DNA of 64,000 nt from Zoogloea sp041914405 (GCF_041914405.1 NZ_JAYSDK010000033.1:1-64000); one strand, 5' to 3'; shown: positions 43,866 to 52,386, counted from the stretch's first letter. Notes: generated from the sequence alone by a model not told the origin. A program made the numbers and translations.

Positions 43866-43880
43866 GCAAGCTCCATGCCA
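43866..43880 (-). promoter_or_regulatory. sigma-54 (-24/-12) promoter of nifE
   Basis: The minus strand reads TGGCATGGAGCTTGC against the consensus TGGCACG-N4-TTGC. The invariant GG and GC are ten bases apart and only one base of the fixed positions differs. The predicted start of transcription is near 43854, leaving about 22 bases of leader before the nifE GTG. Confidence 0.85.
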
Positions 43881-43975
43881 TCCGATGTCTGGCGCTAAGG
43901 TGTTGAAATAAAAGCGATGTGCTGCGGAGGGGCGGAAGAGGGCTTGTGATGAACCCTACAAGCTCCCCGGTGCAT

Positions 43976-43991
43976 TGTCAGGGGCGTCACA
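43976..43991. promoter_or_regulatory. NifA upstream activator site
   Basis: A perfect TGT-N10-ACA motif (TGTCAGGGGCGTCACA) lies about 100 bases upstream of the -24/-12 promoter, the normal distance for NifA acting by DNA looping. The site is palindromic and could in principle also act on the divergent RRM gene, but no -24/-12 element faces that way. Confidence 0.82.
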
Positions 43992-44135
43992 ATGATCGGG
44001 ATTAATGCTGGAGGAATGCGGTAATACGTTGCGCGTTTTAAGTACAAAAACATTCGACGTCCGCGGAATGCCTTGCTATTGTGTGAGTGCGGACTGTCTC
44101 GTGGCCGCCTTTCTTTTCGAAATGGAGCGCGTCAA

Positions 44136-44513
44136 TTGGGTACTAAGCTTTACGTGGGCAATCTGGCCTACACAGTGGATAAGAGTCGTCTGGAAGAGAT
44201 TTTTCACGAGTTCGGCACCGTGGCTTCGGCCCAGGTGATCATGGATCGTGAAACCGGCCGCTCCAAGGGGTTTGGCTTTGTCGAGATGGGTTCCGACGAC
44301 GAGGCCCAAGCAGCGATCGCAGGCGCCAATGGCAAGAACTACGATGGCCGCAACCTGACTGTTAATGAGGCCCGTCCGCAGGAACCGCGTAGCGGGTTCG
44401 GCGGTCCCCGCCGAGGTCCGGGGGGCGGAGGCGGTGGTGGCGGTTTCGGCGGTGGCGGCCGACGAGGTCCGGGCGGTGGCTCCGGCTTCGGTGGCGGCGG
44501 TGGTCGTTACTGA
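44136..44513 (+). CDS. RRM-type glycine-rich RNA-binding protein
   Basis: This 125-residue protein most likely starts at a TTG with GGAG eight bases upstream, giving MGTKLYVGNLAYTVDKSRLE, the standard N terminus of bacterial Rbp proteins; a longer frame from 44073 adds an odd Cys/Arg leader. One RRM domain has RNP2 LYVGNL (5-10) and RNP1 KGFGFVEM (44-51). The C-terminal 40 residues are Gly/Arg repeats (GFGG, RRGPGG). Such proteins are usually cold-induced and bind RNA. The gene is divergent from nifE across 304 bases and has its own terminator. Confidence 0.88.
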   Translation: MGTKLYVGNLAYTVDKSRLEEIFHEFGTVASAQVIMDRETGRSKGFGFVEMGSDDEAQAAIAGANGKNYDGRNLTVNEARPQEPRSGFGGPRRGPGGGGGGGGFGGGGRRGPGGGSGFGGGGGRY

Positions 44514-44546
44514 TCCGCGTATCGAATATATCTTTCTCGATGCCAG

Positions 44547-44582
44547 ATTTCCCGCCCGGACGTCATGCGGCGGGCGGGAAAT
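44547..44582 (+). terminator. terminator hairpin after the RRM gene
   Basis: A perfect 12-bp stem, ATTTCCCGCCCG with CGGGCGGGAAAT, encloses 12 bases, 34 bases after the stop codon. T-rich bases are part of the stem ends, with no further long T-run. The position between this gene and the opposing recJ suggests that it may act in both directions. Confidence 0.65.
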
Positions 44583-44674
44583 TTGTGCAAGGTGCGTGGC
44601 GACATATATGTCGCGGCGCGATGCGTGTGAAGACGGCGTAGAGGCCGTGTTGCTGCTCCTGTCGGCGACAGCCT

Positions 44675-46366
44675 TCAGGCGGCTTCGAAATGTTCCAACA
44701 TCAGCTGGATGTTCGCAGCGCCGTTATATTCGTTGACTGCCAGCCGGAAGGCTGCGTGAATCTGCGGTCCTGCTGAAGTGGTGCAGTTGAACTGGATGGC
44801 GTCGATCCGCGTGTTGCCCTTGCGCAGCTGCAGTTTGAGGTGTTTGTCCTTCAGGATGCGCTGATTCTCGACACGGAAGGTATCGTCGAAGACCGGGGCA
44901 GCGAAGCCTTGGCCCCAGATTTCCCGTTCCAGTAGCCTCGCCGTTTCCAGGTTGTAGAGGCTGTCTTCCAGCGCGCCGTCCGTTTCCAGGCTGCGCGTCA
45001 GGTCGGCGGGATCAATCAGCGACTGCACGACCGATTCGAAAATTCTCTCGAAACGTTCCAGGTCTGCTTCAAGGATCGTGAGGCCGGCGGCCATAGCGTG
45101 CCCACCGAACTTCAGGATCAGGTCCGGTGCCTGCTTGGTCACCAGATCGAGCGCGTCGCGCAGGTGCAGGCCGGGGATCGAACGGCCTGAGCCCTTCAGC
45201 TGTCCTTCGTCGCCACGGGCAAAGGCCACCGTGGGGCGGTGGAATTTCTCCTTGATTCGCCCGGCAAGGATGCCGATCACGCCTTGGTGCCATTCGGGCT
45301 GGAACAGCGTCAGTGTGGCGCGGCTGCCCGGGTCGATCCCGTCCAGTTCGAGCATCGCGCCTTCCTGCATTTCCGCTTCGATGCTGCGCCGTTCCCGGTT
45401 GAGGCGGTCGAGTTCCTGGGCGATGTTGAGGGCGCGCCCCATGTCGTCGGTGATCAGGCATTCGATGCCGAGGGACATGTCGGCAAGACGGCCGGCGGCG
45501 TTGAGACGGGGCCCCAGCGCGAAGCCCATGTCGAAAGTGGTGGCGCGCGTCGCATCGCGTCCAGCGGCGGCAAAAAGCGCCCGGACGCCTGGCTGCATGC
45601 GGTCGGCCCGCATGCGCTGCAGGCCCTGGGACACCAGGATGCGGTTGTTGTGGTCGAGCTTTACCACGTCAGCGACGGTTCCGAGCGCCACCAGATCAAG
45701 CAGGTCGGCCAGATTCGGCTCCGCCCGTCCTTCGAAGAAGCCCCGGTCGCGGAGTTCAGCGCGCAGGGCCAGCATCGTGTAGAACATGACGCCAACGCCG
45801 GCCAGGGCCTTGCTCGGGAATGGGCAGCCAGGCTGGTTGGGATTCACGATTACATCCGCTTCGGGCAGTGTGTCGCCCGGCAGGTGGTGATCGGTGATGA
45901 CGGTGGCGATGCCGTGTTCCCGTGCCGCCGCGACGCCCTCGACGCTGGCGATGCCGTTGTCCACGGTGATCAGCAGCTCGGGCTCCATTGCTGCGGCCAG
46001 CTCGACAATCGCCGGGGTCAGGCCGTAGCCGTATTCGAAGCGATTGGGGACCAGGTAACCGACTTCGGCGCCAAAGGCGCGCAGGGCGCGGATGCCGACT
46101 GCGCAAGCTGTGGCGCCGTCGCAGTCGTAGTCCGCAACGATGAGCATGCGCGCGCCCGCTTCGATGGCGTCGGCGAGGATCTGGGCCGCGTCGTGAACCC
46201 CTTTGAGCTGATGGGGTGGGATCAGGGCCTTGAGACTGTAATCGAGTTCTTCCCGGTTCTCGATACCGCGGGCTGCGTAGATGCGGGCCAGAAGCGGATG
46301 AGTGCCGGCCTCCAGCAGATGCGTGACGGCGCGGGTGGGGACAGGACGGGGAAGAATGCGGGTCAT
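44675..46366 (-). CDS. recJ: single-stranded-DNA-specific exonuclease RecJ
   Basis: The 563-residue protein has the family length. The DHH phosphoesterase motifs are complete: ADYDCDGATA (Asp79/81/83), VDNGIAS, TDHHLPG (159-161) and ALGTVADVV. The DHHA1 domain shows GGHAMAAG. An OB-fold end follows. RecJ degrades single-stranded DNA 5' to 3' in recombination repair and mismatch repair. It starts just 6 bases downstream of the COG4255 gene and is thus co-transcribed with it. Confidence 0.94.
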   Translation of the reverse strand: MTRILPRPVPTRAVTHLLEAGTHPLLARIYAARGIENREELDYSLKALIPPHQLKGVHDAAQILADAIEAGARMLIVADYDCDGATACAVGIRALRAFGAEVGYLVPNRFEYGYGLTPAIVELAAAMEPELLITVDNGIASVEGVAAAREHGIATVITDHHLPGDTLPEADVIVNPNQPGCPFPSKALAGVGVMFYTMLALRAELRDRGFFEGRAEPNLADLLDLVALGTVADVVKLDHNNRILVSQGLQRMRADRMQPGVRALFAAAGRDATRATTFDMGFALGPRLNAAGRLADMSLGIECLITDDMGRALNIAQELDRLNRERRSIEAEMQEGAMLELDGIDPGSRATLTLFQPEWHQGVIGILAGRIKEKFHRPTVAFARGDEGQLKGSGRSIPGLHLRDALDLVTKQAPDLILKFGGHAMAAGLTILEADLERFERIFESVVQSLIDPADLTRSLETDGALEDSLYNLETARLLEREIWGQGFAAPVFDDTFRVENQRILKDKHLKLQLRKGNTRIDAIQFNCTTSAGPQIHAAFRLAVNEYNGAANIQLMLEHFEAA

Positions 46367-46372
46367 GGGGGT

Positions 46373-47395
46373 CTAGGCTGCGGATTGGGGGGCAGAAGCC
46401 AACGCGTTGGCGAGGGGGCGCGGCTTGCGCCAGAACTTCCAGAGTCCGCGGGAGGCAACGTCGAGCTGCAGCGAATTCCGGTCGCTGGGTACGCTGATGC
46501 GGAGCGCTTCGAGGCGGCGCGCCTTGAGGTCGGCCAGCAGCGGAGCGAACCAGTTGCTTTCCAGGGCTTGCAGCGCATGGCGCCAACCGTCCCGGTCTTG
46601 ATGGAGGAGCGGACGCTGGAGATCGTCGACTAGCGCAAGGCCGTTGCCGTCCGGCCGCAGGTAGCGGTCGGCTGCTTGGGGGGCGAGGCCGAAATGGCGG
46701 GCGAGGCCGCGCGCGAAGGCCTGTTGTGCCTGGATGGCAGACCAGGCTGATTGGCTGGTGGCGGTGGCCGTTCCATTGCCCCACAGCCAGATGCCATTGA
46801 TCGTGCGCTGGCCACGCTCTTCCCGCGCCGCATTGACCGGATGACTGAACAGCCAGACCTCCATTTCGTTGGACAGACGCGCCCAGCGGGTGGTGTCCTC
46901 GCCCTCAGGGAGGAACAACTGGACCGGACGTCCATTGACGTCGGTGAGAGGGTGGAAGCTTGGTCGTGCGGCGTCGGCCAGATGGATGTACCAGCGGTCT
47001 GGCGCCGGGGCTTCGAAATGTCCGATGTCAGCGAAAGTTTTGTTGAGCCCGTCCATCAGCGTGTCCGCCTCTTCGCGCGTGATATCGAGTCCGCTGGCGT
47101 CGGCAAGCAGCAGCGTGTCACGGGAGAAGTGCAGGTGCACGGGGTCGCAACACAGCCAGTGGCCGTCGACCGGTGCCGGGATGCTTTCGCCGAGGCGTCG
47201 GAAACGGGCCTGAGGCAGGTGCCCGCTGAGGCCGAATCGTTCCGCCAGCAGCGCTTCCGCCGTGTTGCGAGGCCCCCAAGCACTACCGGCGAAGGCCAGC
47301 AGCGTAGATAGGGCGGGCAGCGCCAGGTCGGCGGCGGGATGGGTGCCGGGGCCGGTGGGCCAATCCAGGCCGGGCAGGATCAACTCGAAGTGCAT
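46373..47395 (-). CDS. COG4255 protein (annotated as phosphoglycerate mutase-like)
   Basis: This 340-residue protein starts at MHFELILPGLDWPTGPGTHP; an in-frame ATG at 47425 is possible. It has no clear ribosome site, and a TATAC box lies just upstream (TTTATACAAACG), hinting at a short or missing leader. The protein is a soluble betaproteobacterial protein. Its features include HWLCCDPVHLHFSRDTLLL, FLPEGEDTTRWARLSNEMEV and WLWGNGTA. Relatives are annotated as cofactor-independent phosphoglycerate mutase-like or regulatory, without proof; I see no phosphatase metal site. Coupled with recJ. Confidence 0.7.
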   Translation of the reverse strand: MHFELILPGLDWPTGPGTHPAADLALPALSTLLAFAGSAWGPRNTAEALLAERFGLSGHLPQARFRRLGESIPAPVDGHWLCCDPVHLHFSRDTLLLADASGLDITREEADTLMDGLNKTFADIGHFEAPAPDRWYIHLADAARPSFHPLTDVNGRPVQLFLPEGEDTTRWARLSNEMEVWLFSHPVNAAREERGQRTINGIWLWGNGTATATSQSAWSAIQAQQAFARGLARHFGLAPQAADRYLRPDGNGLALVDDLQRPLLHQDRDGWRHALQALESNWFAPLLADLKARRLEALRISVPSDRNSLQLDVASRGLWKFWRKPRPLANALASAPQSAA

Positions 47396-47497
47396 TGGGA
47401 CGTTTGTATAAAGCGTGCCTGGCATCGAGAGGACGATGCCGCAGGCGGTTCCGCCGCGTGGCCGTGGAGCTTGGGTACGGGATCGCGGGCGGCAATC

Positions 47498-47531
47498 CAA
47501 AAATGCAGAGCCGGGCACAGGGCCCGGCTCT
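47498..47531 (-). terminator. Rho-independent terminator of the CsgG-like gene
   Basis: On the minus strand AGAGCCGGGC and GCCCGGCTCT form a 10-bp stem with a 5-base loop, followed by GCATTTTTGG with five T. It begins 18 bases after the stop of the CsgG-like gene and isolates it from the COG4255-recJ unit. Confidence 0.85.
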
Positions 47532-47549
47532 CGGGGCACGAAGAGTGCC

Positions 47550-48437
47550 TTATTTCTTCTTCTTCGTCGACTTGGACTTGGTCGTCGTCGCGTCGTTGCT
47601 GCCACCGGTGCTGCCGCCCTGTACGCCGAGCTGGCCGCCGGTGCCGAGGCCGCCCTTGACCTCCTGGGCCTTGTAGTTCTTCACGGCCTTGACCACGTTG
47701 TTGTAGGCGTCGGTGAATGCGGCAACGATGACCTTGCCTTCCGCCGTGTTGGTGTAGCCGCCGAGGCCGCCACCCACGCCACCGCCGAACAGCGCGCCCA
47801 TGCCGCCGAAGTCCATGTTACGGGCGCTGCCTTCGGCCGCCACGAGCTGGACGCTGGAGCGGTTGTCCACCATCGTCAGCATGGTGCTGGCTTCCTTGAC
47901 ATTGATGCTGCCGATGACCGCACCCAGCACGCCGCCACCGACGCCGCCCAGGCCGCCGGTCATGCCGCCCGCATTGTTGTTGCTGAAAGTGATCGACGGG
48001 CTCATGGAGTAGTCGGCGGACGCCATTTGGCCCTTGCCGAAATTGGAGTTGGAACGCAGCTCGCCGGATTGTTGCAGGGCGCGCTCCTGCATCATGTTGT
48101 TCATCGCGCGGCCGCGTTCGACCACCACGAAACAGTTGGACTGCTGGATCAGCAGCTTGAGCACCGGTACGGTCGAGCCGAGCTTCATCTGCCCGGTGAG
48201 CACGCCATACCAGGGGGCGCCGGTGTCTTCGACCACGGCGATCGTGCCGAGAGGCGCCGTACACTTCTCAAGCGTGGAGTTGGCGTTCTGGGAGTTGGCA
48301 CCGCCGGCCGAGCCGGTGGCGGTGGTCTTGGCCTCCTGCGAGCCCATTTGCATGTTGGCACAGCCCGATAGGGCCAGCAGCCCGGCGAGAAGCGCAATTT
48401 TGTGACGGTATCCGGCCGAGGTTGAAAGGGCTTTCAT
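47550..48437 (-). CDS. CsgG/curli-assembly-like lipoprotein
   Basis: The 295-residue protein starts at MKALSTSAGYRHKIALLAGL with GGGGAA upstream. It has a lipobox LSGC (Cys around 26). The body has the CsgG-family outline: APLGTIAVVEDTGAPWYGVL, then LIQQSNCFVVVERGRAMNNM, and ADYSMSPSITFSNNNAGG. Glycine-rich loops follow. The tail is unusual, Gly/Ser/Gln-rich and ending in a KSKSTKKKK run. CsgG forms an outer-membrane secretion pore; relatives act as lipoprotein cofactors in envelope assembly. No curli subunit genes are near. It lies downstream of the caspase-fold/DUF4384-like gene on the same strand. Confidence 0.78.
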   Translation of the reverse strand: MKALSTSAGYRHKIALLAGLLALSGCANMQMGSQEAKTTATGSAGGANSQNANSTLEKCTAPLGTIAVVEDTGAPWYGVLTGQMKLGSTVPVLKLLIQQSNCFVVVERGRAMNNMMQERALQQSGELRSNSNFGKGQMASADYSMSPSITFSNNNAGGMTGGLGGVGGGVLGAVIGSINVKEASTMLTMVDNRSSVQLVAAEGSARNMDFGGMGALFGGGVGGGLGGYTNTAEGKVIVAAFTDAYNNVVKAVKNYKAQEVKGGLGTGGQLGVQGGSTGGSNDATTTKSKSTKKKK

Positions 48438-48534
48438 GATTTCCCCTGGAGTCTTGATGGGTTGAGAACAGGTGCTGAACATTTTTGTCGTTTCTGGTGG
48501 CTATTTTAGCGACTGTGCATGGGCTTATCGAGAA

Positions 48535-50127
48535 TCATTTTGGGTGCGTTGCACCGAGAAGGGTGGCGCCGAAACGGGATGAGCAGGCCAGTGCCTGGGT
48601 CGGTCCGAGATTGCGGGTCTCGCTGAACAGGCAGGTCCGGCTGCCATCACCGGACAGGAATTCGTGGATGAGTCCGTTCACGCCGGGACCGTCTGCAGGC
48701 AGGCGTCCATGGGGCCCATCGCTCGTGAAGCCGGCCCGTCGGGGATTGCGGGCCGCATCGCTGACGAGGACCAGCCATTCAGTGTCCTGCGCTGCCTCGC
48801 CCGAAAGTGGTATCTCCAACTCGGCGCTGCGCGGGAGTGGTGCCTGCTGACTGTCCGGCGTGGGGTAGAGCAGGCGAAAGTCCCGGCCGCCAGGCGCTGC
48901 GGATAGGACGTAAAGATAGCCCGGTGTACTACTGGTGACGCGCAAGCGACGCATGCCCGGAGTGGTCGCTGACAGTTGGGCCAGTTCGACACGTCGTTGC
49001 TGGTCGCGCTGGGCGTGGATTACGCGCAGGACCAGGCGGGCATCGCGGGGTGGTTTGGTCACGCTTGGCAGTGCAGGTAGCAGCTCGCCATTGCCGACCA
49101 GGCCCGGATGCTGCGTGCCGGCGCTGGTGGCGATGAGCTGGCGGCTGCACGCGGCCAAGGCTTCGCCTGTCGACAGCCCCGAGGGGCTGTCGGGGACCGG
49201 GTTGCCGGACAGGCAGGCCTGCAGCGCCGTGCTGAAAAGTCCACCGGCGGGCGTGCCGCCTGCATTCTCGTTGGGCCGACTGGCCGTGAGTACGAGAACA
49301 TTCGGGGGCAGGCGGGAGAGTTCGGTGGCAGGCGGGGTGGTCCGGCAGCCCGGGGAGGAGAATTGCGGGGCAAAGCGTGGCGAGATGGCCGTGGCTCCGA
49401 CGGAGCCCTCGCCACGTCCTGCATCAAGGATCAGGTACACCTTGTCGGCCTTGGCGGCAAGCTGCTTCAGGTGGCGGGCCATTTCATCCAGCGTGAAGGC
49501 TTCCCCGCTCTGGGTGAGGATCGCTTCCACGCATTGTCCGTGCTCCTGCCGATGTATTCCCGTTGCGGAAAGATAGATGAGGGCCTGGTCGCCGTCGCCC
49601 ATGCGGGCGTCGAGCTCGGCAAAGGACTGGCGCAGTCCTTCCGTGCCTAGATCAGCATCGCTGCGATAACGGATGTTGGCGTCGGGCACACCGCTGAGGC
49701 GGGCGATAGCGGCGCCGAGTCCGGCGTCTGCGGCACTGCCGACTGGGGTGGCCGGCGGCGTGCCGGCGGTGAGAACCAGCGCGTGCCGGCTTGCCCGCGG
49801 GAGCGTGCCGGGCGTGCTGCGTGCGGCGGACGGCGGAAAGGGCTGTTGGCTGCTGGCGGGTAGGGGGCTCGGGCTGCGATCGAGGCTGGTCTCAGGAACC
49901 CAGCCAGTTCGTCCTCCGGCGGCCTCGATGCGGGTCCATCCGTGTCGGGTCTCCAGCAGGCGTACCTCGGAACGGCGAGCCACCTCCATGATGCGTTGCG
50001 CAATGATTGAAGGCTGGGCGCGCAGCGCTTCCTGCCGGATCAGCTGCGCATTTTGCGCATACCCCGGGAGGGCGGACAGAAGCAGGCAAGCTAAGGCTGG
50101 CAGTGCGACAAGACGGGGAACATGCAT
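48535..50127 (-). CDS. SH3-like/caspase-fold protein lacking catalytic residues, DUF4384-like C-terminal part
   Basis: This 530-residue exported protein starts at MHVPRLVALPALACLLLSAL; a TTG four codons earlier is less likely. A bacterial SH3-like segment (25-82: RRSEVRLLETRHGWTRIEAA) is followed by a Pro/Ser linker, a caspase-like domain (115-340), and a DUF4384-like region (about 345-490: PRDARLVLRVIHAQRDQQRR, TPGYLYVLSAAPGGRDFRLL). At the active site the usual YxSGHG reads IYLSATG (His to Thr189) and DACRSG reads LDAGRG (Cys to Gly237). It should therefore be a pseudo-protease. It is probably a periplasmic binding module working with the CsgG-like lipoprotein downstream (inference). Confidence 0.72.
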   Translation of the reverse strand: MHVPRLVALPALACLLLSALPGYAQNAQLIRQEALRAQPSIIAQRIMEVARRSEVRLLETRHGWTRIEAAGGRTGWVPETSLDRSPSPLPASSQQPFPPSAARSTPGTLPRASRHALVLTAGTPPATPVGSAADAGLGAAIARLSGVPDANIRYRSDADLGTEGLRQSFAELDARMGDGDQALIYLSATGIHRQEHGQCVEAILTQSGEAFTLDEMARHLKQLAAKADKVYLILDAGRGEGSVGATAISPRFAPQFSSPGCRTTPPATELSRLPPNVLVLTASRPNENAGGTPAGGLFSTALQACLSGNPVPDSPSGLSTGEALAACSRQLIATSAGTQHPGLVGNGELLPALPSVTKPPRDARLVLRVIHAQRDQQRRVELAQLSATTPGMRRLRVTSSTPGYLYVLSAAPGGRDFRLLYPTPDSQQAPLPRSAELEIPLSGEAAQDTEWLVLVSDAARNPRRAGFTSDGPHGRLPADGPGVNGLIHEFLSGDGSRTCLFSETRNLGPTQALACSSRFGATLLGATHPK

Positions 50128-50286
50128 GGTTGCGAACAATGTAGGGCCCTGGGGGCCGATTATCGGTGCGAGGGGATGACAAATGTAAGGAGATAAGTCT
50201 CACGCCCCTTCGGGATACCCAGCGCCGGCCAACTCCGGCACAATGCGGCCCTGATCCGCTATCCGGTGTTTCCGGTTGCCATTCTG

Positions 50287-51540
50287 ATGTCTTACGAATT
50301 CCTCGTTGGCCTGCGCTATACCCGATCCAAACGGCGTGCGCAGGGCCGCAATCGCTTCATTTCCTTCATTTCCCTGGTGTCCATGCTCGGCATCGCCCTC
50401 GGCGTGGCGGCGCTCATCGTCGTCCTGTCGGTGATGAACGGCTTCCAGCGGGAGCTGCGCACGCGCATCCTGGGGGTTGCCTCCCATGTGCAGGTAACAG
50501 GCTTCGACGGCGAACTGGCCAGCTGGCAGCGGGTCGCCGACGAGGCGATCAAGCATCCGCGGGTCAAGGCGGCTGCGCCCTTCGTACAGGCCCAGGGCAT
50601 GCTGTCCTTCGACCAGACCGTGCAGGGCACGCTGATCCGCGGGGTGTTGCCGGACGCCGAAGACAAGGTGGCCGATTTTGCGCAGCACATGCGCGCGGGG
50701 CGGCTCGACGACCTGCAGCCGGGCAGCTTCGGCATCGTGCTCGGAGCGGATCTGGCGCGGGCGTTGCGGGTGTCGGTGGGTGACAAGGTGACGCTGATCG
50801 CACCGCAGGGGCTGGTCACGCCGGCTGCCATCCTGCCGCGCCTGAAGCAGTTCCGGGTGGTGGGGATCTTCGAGGTGGGCATGTACGAGTACGACTCGAG
50901 CCTGGCCCTGACCCATCTGCAGGACGCCCAGACCCTCTACCGCATGGATGAGCGGGTGTCCGGCGTGCGCTTGAAGATCGACGACCTTTTCGAGGCGCCG
51001 CGGGTGGCGCGGGAGCTGGTCAAATACGTGGACGCGGATCTGCTGGTGTCCGACTGGACGCGCAGCCACGCCAATTTCTTCCGCGCGGTGCAGATCGAGA
51101 AGAACGTGATGTTCATCATCTTGCTGCTGATCGTCGCTGTGGCGGCCTTCAATATTGTTTCCACGCTGGTGATGGCGGTGCAGGACAAGCAAGCCGACAT
51201 TGCCATCCTGCGTACACTGGGGGCCAGCCCCGGCTCGATCATGAGCATCTTCGTGATCCAGGGGGCGCTGATCGGCTTCATTGGTTTGGCCATCGGCGTG
51301 ATCGGCGGGGTCAGCCTGGCACTCAACATCGACGTGGTGGTGCCCGCCATCGAACGGACCTTTGGCATCCAGTTCCTGGCCAAGGACGTGTATTACATCT
51401 CCGACCTGCCGTCCGAACTGCTGTGGTCGGACGTGATCGCGATCACCGTGGTGTCCTTCGTGCTGACGCTGGTGGCGACCCTCTACCCGAGCTGGCGCGC
51501 GTCGCGCCTCAATCCCGCGGAGGCCCTGCGTTATGAATGA
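50287..51540 (+). CDS. lolC: lipoprotein-releasing ABC transporter permease
   Basis: The 417-residue protein starts at MSYEFLVGLRYTRSKRRAQG. It has the MacB/FtsX plan: a membrane helix at about 24-48, a large periplasmic domain and three helices near the end (about 272-295, 318-345 and 378-402). The sequence ISLVSMLGIALGVAALIVVL is the LolC/E signature. It ends RASRLNPAEALRYE as LolC/E proteins do. The Lol complex extracts lipoproteins from the inner membrane for transfer to LolA. A single permease gene is present with lolD, so it may act as a homodimer (LolF-like). It overlaps lolD by 8 bases. Confidence 0.92.
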   Translation: MSYEFLVGLRYTRSKRRAQGRNRFISFISLVSMLGIALGVAALIVVLSVMNGFQRELRTRILGVASHVQVTGFDGELASWQRVADEAIKHPRVKAAAPFVQAQGMLSFDQTVQGTLIRGVLPDAEDKVADFAQHMRAGRLDDLQPGSFGIVLGADLARALRVSVGDKVTLIAPQGLVTPAAILPRLKQFRVVGIFEVGMYEYDSSLALTHLQDAQTLYRMDERVSGVRLKIDDLFEAPRVARELVKYVDADLLVSDWTRSHANFFRAVQIEKNVMFIILLLIVAVAAFNIVSTLVMAVQDKQADIAILRTLGASPGSIMSIFVIQGALIGFIGLAIGVIGGVSLALNIDVVVPAIERTFGIQFLAKDVYYISDLPSELLWSDVIAITVVSFVLTLVATLYPSWRASRLNPAEALRYE

Positions 51541-52231
51541 CCTGACCAAGCCGCGCACGGTGCTGGAGTGCAAGGGGCTCTCCAAGTCCTTCCGCGAAGG
51601 GGCGGATGCCTTGGAGGTGCTGCGGGACGTGACGCTGTCGGTCGAGCGCGGAGAGCGCTTGGCCATCGTTGGCTCTTCGGGCTCGGGCAAGAGCACCTTG
51701 CTGCATCTGCTCGGCGGGCTGGATGTGCCTTCGGCGGGAGAGGTGCGCCTGCTCGGCCGGGATTTCTCGGCCATCTCAGACGCAGAGCGCGGGCGGCTGC
51801 GTAACCAGTCCCTGGGCTTCGTCTACCAGTTTCATCACCTGCTGGCCGAGTTCTCGGCGGTGGAGAATGTTGCCATGCCCTTGTTCGTGCGCCGGATGGA
51901 CAGGGAAGAGGCCATGGCGCAGGCGACCGAGACGTTGAAGGCGGTCGGGCTTGGGCATCGCCTCGAGCACACCCCGGGTGAACTGTCGGGTGGCGAACGC
52001 CAGCGCGCTGCCATCGCCCGTGCGTTGGTGACACGGCCGGCCTGCGTGTTGGCCGACGAGCCGACCGGCAACCTCGACCGCCAGACGGCGGAGAAGGTGT
52101 TTGGCCTGATGCTCGAACTGGCCCAGGAGCAGGGTACCAGTTTCGTCATCGTCACCCATGACCCGCAGTTGGCTGGCAGGGCCAGCCGGGTACTGCAGTT
52201 GCGCGACGGCGTGCTGGGCGCGGCGGATTGA
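51533..52231 (+). CDS. lolD: lipoprotein-releasing ABC transporter ATPase
   Basis: This 232-residue ABC ATPase has Walker A GSSGSGKST (47-55) and LGFVYQFHHLLAEFSAVENV, with the Q-loop and the LolD-type sequence. It also has signature LSGGERQRAAIARAL, Walker B VLADEPTGNLD and the H-loop VTHD. It powers lipoprotein release with the permease encoded by the overlapping gene upstream. The match to LolD rather than other MacB-type ATPases comes from the lolC neighbour and the QFHHLLAEF motif. Confidence 0.94.
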   Translation: MNDLTKPRTVLECKGLSKSFREGADALEVLRDVTLSVERGERLAIVGSSGSGKSTLLHLLGGLDVPSAGEVRLLGRDFSAISDAERGRLRNQSLGFVYQFHHLLAEFSAVENVAMPLFVRRMDREEAMAQATETLKAVGLGHRLEHTPGELSGGERQRAAIARALVTRPACVLADEPTGNLDRQTAEKVFGLMLELAQEQGTSFVIVTHDPQLAGRASRVLQLRDGVLGAAD

Positions 52232-52358
52232 GGTGAGACGGGGCCCGGCAAGCGGGCTCGTCAACGTTGTTCCGGCAGCGGGTGCCCGAATCGGGCTTCA
52301 ATCTGGCTGAGTCTTTTCTAGACTGAATAAGCCATATCAGTATCTCCGGCCCCGGGCC

Positions 52359-52386
52359 TCAAGCGGGGAGGGATTCCGGCCGATAT
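52359..52386 (+). promoter_or_regulatory. sigma-28 (FliA) promoter of the chemoreceptor gene
   Basis: TCAAG, 15 bases, then GCCGATAT matches the flagellar sigma-28 consensus (TCAAG-N15-GCCGATAA) with one mismatch at the last base. It ends 48 bases before the chemoreceptor ATG. This ties expression of the receptor to the flagellar regulon. Confidence 0.7.

Noticed and set aside
43832..43876. Longer NifE start at ATG 43876
   Set aside because: The ATG is inside the -24/-12 promoter, has no ribosome site and is absent from NifE homologues.
43942..43955. Second GG-N10-GC candidate for a sigma-54 promoter
   Set aside because: It lacks the TTGC context and lies only about 20 bases from the NifA site, too close; the 43866-43880 element is far better.
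44471..44510. Gly-rich codon repeats in the RRM gene as a possible tandem repeat or CRISPR-like array
   Set aside because: The repeats encode the ordinary glycine-rich tail of the RNA-binding protein.
47399..47425. Upstream ATG of the COG4255 gene
   Set aside because: It lies ahead of the probable TATAC box and gives no conserved N terminus.
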